Origin: Bacillota bacterium
Lineage (GTDB): Bacteria; Bacillota; Clostridia; Christensenellales; Aristaeellaceae
Direction: 5' to 3'
Assembly (NCBI GenBank): GCA_023415715.1
Contig: JAEZJP010000263.1
Coordinates: 1-64,000 of the forward strand
Length of the DNA: 64,000 bases
Position 1 is the first letter of the stretch; each line of letters starts with the position of its first letter. Position numbers and translations under genes: made by a program. The notes under the pieces were generated by a model. The model was not told the origin of the DNA. It made no database searches and saw only the letters and a list, made by a program, of their open reading frames with translations. This document shows positions 59,731 to 64,000 of this stretch, in pieces.

Positions 59731-62443
59731 ATTTGTGTTTCCATGGGCGCTGCTGCTTATACCGGTTCTTTTCGGGCTCGCGGTTTTCTTGTACAAAAAA
59801 TATGCCTATGGCGCTGGCAAACGCGGCGCGCACGCTATAGCGGTACTCGGTTTGCGGTTTATCGTCATCACCCTTGCAGTGCTGGCGCTTGCATCCCCCT
59901 CCGTCCTTTCAAAATCCAACCAGGCCGCCACCTGGGTGCTTTTGGATGTATCCGATTCCACCCTATCCATGCGGGAAGACATGGAATCTGCCGTAGAACA
60001 AGGGCTTGCCGGCAAGCCATCCGACCTTATGGCCGGCGTGGTTGCCTTTGGCGGCGACGCTATGGTGGAAGCGCCCCTATCCTTAAAGGCCGCGTTTACC
60101 CATGCGGAAACCTCCGTGGATCCTGCGCACAGCGATGCAGCCATGGCGCTTGGGCTTTCCGGGGCATTGCTTCCCTCCGACGCTGCGGGACGGATGGTGC
60201 TTGTTAGCGACGGGTCCATTGGCGATACCAGCGCACAGGCAGCACTATTAAAAGCGCGGGGTATTGCAGTGGACGTGATGCCTTTTTCAGGAGCGCTTTT
60301 ACAGGACACGCAAGTCACACGTCTCAGCCTGCCATCCAAGGCCTTCCAGGGCCAGTCGGTTCAAGTGACGGTGGAGATGGATGCCACCATGGATGGTCAC
60401 GGCACACTGATCCTCTACGCCAACAGGGAACCGGTAAACACCAAGGAGGTCTCGCTGCGGCGGGGAAAAAATACCTTTGTGTTTACGGATACAGCAAAGG
60501 CCTCCGGGGTGGTCACCTATGAAGCGCAATTGATTGTGCCGGGGGATGCTCAAATGCGCAACAACCGCATGGGCTCCTATATGGCCGTACTGGGTCAGCC
60601 AACCGTACTCGTCGTGGAGGGCAGGGAAGGCGAAAGCCGGGAACTTCAAAAGATTCTTGAAGCATCAGGCTTTGCGCAGGAGGTTGTCACCCCCGTTGGC
60701 ATGCCCCAAAGCGCGGAGGCGCTCAGGAAATATGATGCCACCATTCTGGTAAATGATGACGCGGATACCTTTTCCTCCAATGCCTTGTCTGCTTTGGACG
60801 CCTATGTGAAAACACTGGGCCGGGGACTTGTGGTGATCGGCGGCGACCAAAGCTACGCATTGGGCGGATACCGCGGCAGCCGGCTGGAGGAGATACTTCC
60901 CGTCACCATCGACGTACGCAATCAAATGGACCTGCCCTCGCTTGCATTGATGCTGGTGATCGACAAATCCGGCTCCATGACCGGGGGCCAGTTCGGCACC
61001 ACACGTTTGGAGGTGGCCAAGGAAGCCGCCATGCGCTCGGTGGAGGTGCTGACAAACCGGGATCAGGTAGGCGTGATCGCCTTTGACGACGCGGCCAAAT
61101 GGGTGGTGCCGCTGCAAAGTGCAACAGATATAGCCGCCATTCAGGATGCCATAGGCACCATTCGCCCGGGCGGAGGCACGGCCTTTTATACCCCACTTTA
61201 CGAGGCGCTGACAGCGCTGATGAACGCTGACGCAAAGCTTAAGCATGTGATCTTCTTAACCGACGGCGAGGCGGGGGACAACGGGTTTGACCTATTAGTA
61301 GAGAATATGGCGCAAAACGGCATCACGCTGACCACTGTCGCCGTGGGCAGCGGTGCTAATGTGAAGGTATTAAACCGTCTGGCGGAGATCGGCAACGGGC
61401 GCGCCTATGCCGCCGGGGAGTTTGACAACATCCCCAAGATCTTTACGAAGGAAACATATCTTGTCACCGGTTCCTATGTGCAAAACCGCCTGTTTACGCC
61501 GGTGGTTACGGAAACCTCGCCGCTTACCGACTTTGCGGGTTTTCCCCAATTATCTGGGTACCTGGCCGCAACCGAAAAGCCGATGGCCACCGTATCCATG
61601 GTCTCGGATAGGGAGGACCCGCTGCTTGCATGGTGGCAATACGGCGCGGGGCGCGTGCTTGCCTGGACAAGCGATATAAAGGGCGCCTGGACCGGGCAGT
61701 TCTTAAATTGGGATCAGGCGGCAGTGTTTTTCTCAGGGCTTGTATCCCACGTGCTGCCGGAGGGCGGCCAGGCAGGCGAACTGAATGTTCAAACGGAGGG
61801 CGCTCAGGCAAAGGTTACATATACCGCCCCCCAGGACGCGGAGAATGAAAACCTGGAAACAAACGCCCATGTGCTCATGCCGGACGGGACTGAGACAAAT
61901 GTTTCCCTTACGGAAGTTAAGCCAGGGGAATATGAGGGCAGCTTTGACGCCCCGCAGCAGGGCGCCTACGCTATCCGTGCTGAGCAGACGCAGGACGGGC
62001 AAATGGTCCGGCAATTGGAAGGCGGCGCGGTACGCACCTATTCGGAAGAATACGACCTGCGAAAGCAGAGCGGGGAAGAGGAGCTTAAGCGCCTGGCGGA
62101 CGCGACAGGAGGCAGGGTCATTACCGATCCCAAAGAGATGTTTACCGCCCGGGGTCAAGAGGCGCAGAGCAGGCGCATGCTTAGGCCGCTGCTGTTGACT
62201 TTGGCGCTTGTGCTCTTTTTGCTGGATATCGCGCTGCGCAGGCTCTCCCTGGACAAGATGCTTACAAAGGCGTACGGCCTTGTCAGAGAGAAGGCAGCGA
62301 TTTCCATGGCAAAGCGGCGGGAAAGGCAGCCGCGGCAAACTAAGGCAAAGCCAGGTAAAAAGAAGGAAGCGCCGGTGGCAGTTTCCGCAACTGATATGGC
62401 AGACAGCCTCTTAAAGTCACGGGAGCAGAAAAAGCATCTGTAA
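59720..62443 (+). CDS. Double-VWA and amidotransferase-like membrane protein
   Basis: A 907-residue protein starting with GTG inside the previous gene. Two N-terminal membrane helices (about 5-25 and 37-58); a first VWA domain with Asp76-x-Ser78-x-Ser80 (LDVSDSTLSM); a beta stalk (195-285); an amidotransferase-like domain (about 290-395) with VNDDADTFSSNALSALDAYV and LVVIGGDQSYALGGY but no catalytic cysteine; a second VWA domain with Asp415-x-Ser417-x-Ser419 (IDKSGSMTGG); more beta domains; a membrane helix at about 820-840; and a basic cytoplasmic tail. Last gene of the operon. Confidence 0.85.
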   Translation: MQVEFVFPWALLLIPVLFGLAVFLYKKYAYGAGKRGAHAIAVLGLRFIVITLAVLALASPSVLSKSNQAATWVLLDVSDSTLSMREDMESAVEQGLAGKPSDLMAGVVAFGGDAMVEAPLSLKAAFTHAETSVDPAHSDAAMALGLSGALLPSDAAGRMVLVSDGSIGDTSAQAALLKARGIAVDVMPFSGALLQDTQVTRLSLPSKAFQGQSVQVTVEMDATMDGHGTLILYANREPVNTKEVSLRRGKNTFVFTDTAKASGVVTYEAQLIVPGDAQMRNNRMGSYMAVLGQPTVLVVEGREGESRELQKILEASGFAQEVVTPVGMPQSAEALRKYDATILVNDDADTFSSNALSALDAYVKTLGRGLVVIGGDQSYALGGYRGSRLEEILPVTIDVRNQMDLPSLALMLVIDKSGSMTGGQFGTTRLEVAKEAAMRSVEVLTNRDQVGVIAFDDAAKWVVPLQSATDIAAIQDAIGTIRPGGGTAFYTPLYEALTALMNADAKLKHVIFLTDGEAGDNGFDLLVENMAQNGITLTTVAVGSGANVKVLNRLAEIGNGRAYAAGEFDNIPKIFTKETYLVTGSYVQNRLFTPVVTETSPLTDFAGFPQLSGYLAATEKPMATVSMVSDREDPLLAWWQYGAGRVLAWTSDIKGAWTGQFLNWDQAAVFFSGLVSHVLPEGGQAGELNVQTEGAQAKVTYTAPQDAENENLETNAHVLMPDGTETNVSLTEVKPGEYEGSFDAPQQGAYAIRAEQTQDGQMVRQLEGGAVRTYSEEYDLRKQSGEEELKRLADATGGRVITDPKEMFTARGQEAQSRRMLRPLLLTLALVLFLLDIALRRLSLDKMLTKAYGLVREKAAISMAKRRERQPRQTKAKPGKKKEAPVAVSATDMADSLLKSREQKKHL

Positions 62444-62490
62444 TACGATTCCCAAATATAAATGCCCTGGCAGAGAAGATAACTAATATA

Positions 62491-62528
62491 GCAAGGCGTC
62501 TCAGCTCTTTCGAGCAGAGGCGCCTTGC
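62491..62528. terminator. Hairpin between convergent VWA and solute-binding genes
   Basis: GCAAGGCGTCTCAGCTC (62491-62507) pairs with 62512-62528 with one mismatch and one G-U pair. It lies in the 110-bp gap between convergent genes and probably ends both transcripts. Confidence 0.65.
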
Positions 62529-62553
62529 ATTATGGATTACTTGTTTTGTACTG

Positions 62554-63999
62554 TTACTTTCCCAGGAACGTATCCAGTTGCTTTTGGGCTTCGGCGATGA
62601 CATCGCGTATGCCTGCGTCTTCCAGTTCCTTAATGATCTGGGGTATGATCACTTCGGGATCGGAGGTACCGGTGATCAGCTCGGCCCAGTACAGTTCCTT
62701 GATGGCCTTGGCGGCGTTGACTTCGTTGGCCACGGGGTTGTAATCAAAGGCGTATCCCAAGCCTGCGCTCGTCACGGCATCCTTGTAACCATCCCAGATG
62801 ACCTGCCACATGTTGGGGTCGGCGGGCACGGAGGGGAAGGCGGAAGCTTCCACGGCGCTCAAAGAGTAGGAGGCCTGGGTGTAAGCCCAGGGGGAGTAGT
62901 TGGTGACGCCCTGTTGGGTCTTGGAGACGGTGCCGTCCGCGTTCCAATTGAAGTGGACGCCCTCCAGGCCGTAGCGCATCATGTTGCGGTATTCCTTGTT
63001 GGTGTTGGCAAACTCGATGAGCTTCAAGGCTTCCTTGGGGTGCTTGCTGGCCGCGGAGATGGCGGTCAAAGCGCCTCTCAGGGAATAGGTGGAAAGGAAT
63101 GGGCCGTCATAACGGACGATGGCGGTGGCCTTCTGCCGGGCGTTGGAGTAGATGGAGTCAGCGCCATAGAAGGCCTGGCCGGACTGGATCACGCCCGCGG
63201 CCGCGCGGCCGATGGACTCGATGACTGCGGCGTCTGGATTGATGTAGCCCTTTTCATACCAACTGCGGATGGTCTTGATGCGGTCCACGAACTCGGGCAT
63301 TTCATAAGCCAGGCGCACGGTTCCCTCTGCCTCGGTGCCGATGTCGCTGTAGGAAAGGGCGATTTGGGCGTCTTCGGAGATCCAGTCAATGAAGTTGGCC
63401 CAGGAGGTGATGCCGCCCTTGGAAAGGATCAGGGGGTACTGGTCGGGATAGTCGGCCTTGTAGGCGGCCAGGTAGGGCTCCATGTCATTGAACGACATGG
63501 TCTTGGGGATCTCCATGCCCTTTTGCGTCTTGAAGTAGTCAAGGTCGACGAGCCAGAACACCTCAATGCCGTAGTCCTTCATGACGGGCACGGCGTAGAG
63601 TTTGTCGCCCACATAGGAGCCCTGCCAGAGCATTTCCGGCATGGATTCTAAAAGGGCGGGAGTCTCCTTCACCAGTTCCGTGAGGTCCAGGAATTGGCCG
63701 GCGAAGACGTTGGTGGCGAAGTCGTTGTACCAGCCGCAGGTGAAGCACATGTCATAGTATTCCCCCGCGGACATGGCCAGGCCGATTTCTGCGTTCGTCA
63801 TGTACACGCACTTGACGGTGATACCCAGTTTTTCCTTGGTGATGGCGTTCAGCTGTTCTTCCACCATCGCCTGGTCAATGGGGGCATCGGCGGTCGTGCC
63901 CATCCACCAGATGAGTTCCACGGGCTCCTCCGCGGCGGCGAAGGATACAAAGGTGAGCATCATCGCAACCGTCAGGAGCAAGGCAACCAGTTTCTTCAT
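62554..63999 (-). CDS. Extracellular solute-binding protein (family 1-like)
   Basis: A 481-residue exported binding protein; the start codon is the last triplet but one base of the window. Signal peptide about 1-23 ending AAA, with no lipobox cysteine. The body has the sugar-binder features WWMGTTADAPIDQAMVEEQL, YYDMCFTCGWYND, FLDLTELV and YAVPVMKDYGIEVFWLVDLD. It is the last gene of its unit, so the matching permeases, if any, lie beyond the right edge. A sugar or polyol ligand is likely; inositol is a possibility given the transporter-free iol cluster nearby, but this is only a guess. Confidence 0.85.
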   Translation of the reverse strand: MKKLVALLLTVAMMLTFVSFAAAEEPVELIWWMGTTADAPIDQAMVEEQLNAITKEKLGITVKCVYMTNAEIGLAMSAGEYYDMCFTCGWYNDFATNVFAGQFLDLTELVKETPALLESMPEMLWQGSYVGDKLYAVPVMKDYGIEVFWLVDLDYFKTQKGMEIPKTMSFNDMEPYLAAYKADYPDQYPLILSKGGITSWANFIDWISEDAQIALSYSDIGTEAEGTVRLAYEMPEFVDRIKTIRSWYEKGYINPDAAVIESIGRAAAGVIQSGQAFYGADSIYSNARQKATAIVRYDGPFLSTYSLRGALTAISAASKHPKEALKLIEFANTNKEYRNMMRYGLEGVHFNWNADGTVSKTQQGVTNYSPWAYTQASYSLSAVEASAFPSVPADPNMWQVIWDGYKDAVTSAGLGYAFDYNPVANEVNAAKAIKELYWAELITGTSDPEVIIPQIIKELEDAGIRDVIAEAQKQLDTFLGK

Positions 64000-64000
64000 G

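Overview
The window reads as one chromosomal segment of a Gram-positive-type anaerobe of class Clostridia. The support is a set of YesM/YesN two-component proteins, DegV, a FprA-type diiron flavoprotein, several ferredoxin-like proteins, strong AGGAGG ribosome sites, sigma-A promoters and a GC content of roughly the mid-50s judged by eye. The gene set (GH3, GH95 and GH38-like enzymes, three solute-binding proteins, a myo-inositol pathway) and several small palindromic repeats fit an uncultured gut or plant-glycan fermenter. That placement is inference; there is no rRNA gene. I see no phage, transposase, CRISPR array or tRNA.

Layout. 1-12 kb: end of a BspA-type leucine-rich repeat protein, glucose-6-phosphate isomerase, a terpenoid-cyclase-fold protein, a translationally coupled response regulator / histidine kinase / sugar-binding protein trio, an acetyltransferase, and redox genes (Fe-S protein, FprA flavoprotein, FMN reductase). 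12-24 kb: a Mef-like MFS exporter preceded by a candidate leader-peptide attenuator, CapA, DegV, a minus-strand redox group (secreted DUF362, permease, flavodoxin, Fe-S aldo/keto reductase) containing a MerR-type promoter, a class C serine hydrolase, an extremely cysteine-rich small protein and a four-module L,D-transpeptidase. 24-40 kb: carbohydrate use, with GH3, a coupled MBL hydrolase and GH38-like pair, a complete Opp/Dpp-type ABC importer, a HAD protein, an AraC regulator and a GH95 alpha-fucosidase. 40.7-49.7 kb: an eight-gene inositol catabolic cluster transcribed as iolR-iolJ-iolC-iolA-iolG-iolB-iolD-iolE. 50-62.4 kb: a tightly coupled operon of a secreted/membrane protein, ABC ATPase, ABC-2 permease, a coiled-coil membrane protein, MoxR, DUF58, a BatA-like protein and a double-VWA protein. 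62.5-64 kb: an extracellular solute-binding protein whose operon enters from beyond the right edge.

How it fits together. Imported oligosaccharides would be cut by GH3, GH95 and the GH38-like enzyme and enter glycolysis through Pgi, while inositol is oxidised to acetyl-CoA and dihydroxyacetone phosphate. The 50-62 kb operon looks like an envelope machine: the MoxR chaperone would remodel surface VWA proteins, with an ABC-2 pump alongside. The items most worth a second look are the MFS attenuator, the MoxR/VWA/ABC operon, the 20-cysteine small protein, the 19-bp-spacer MerR-type promoter, and the hairpin array inside the iol cluster.
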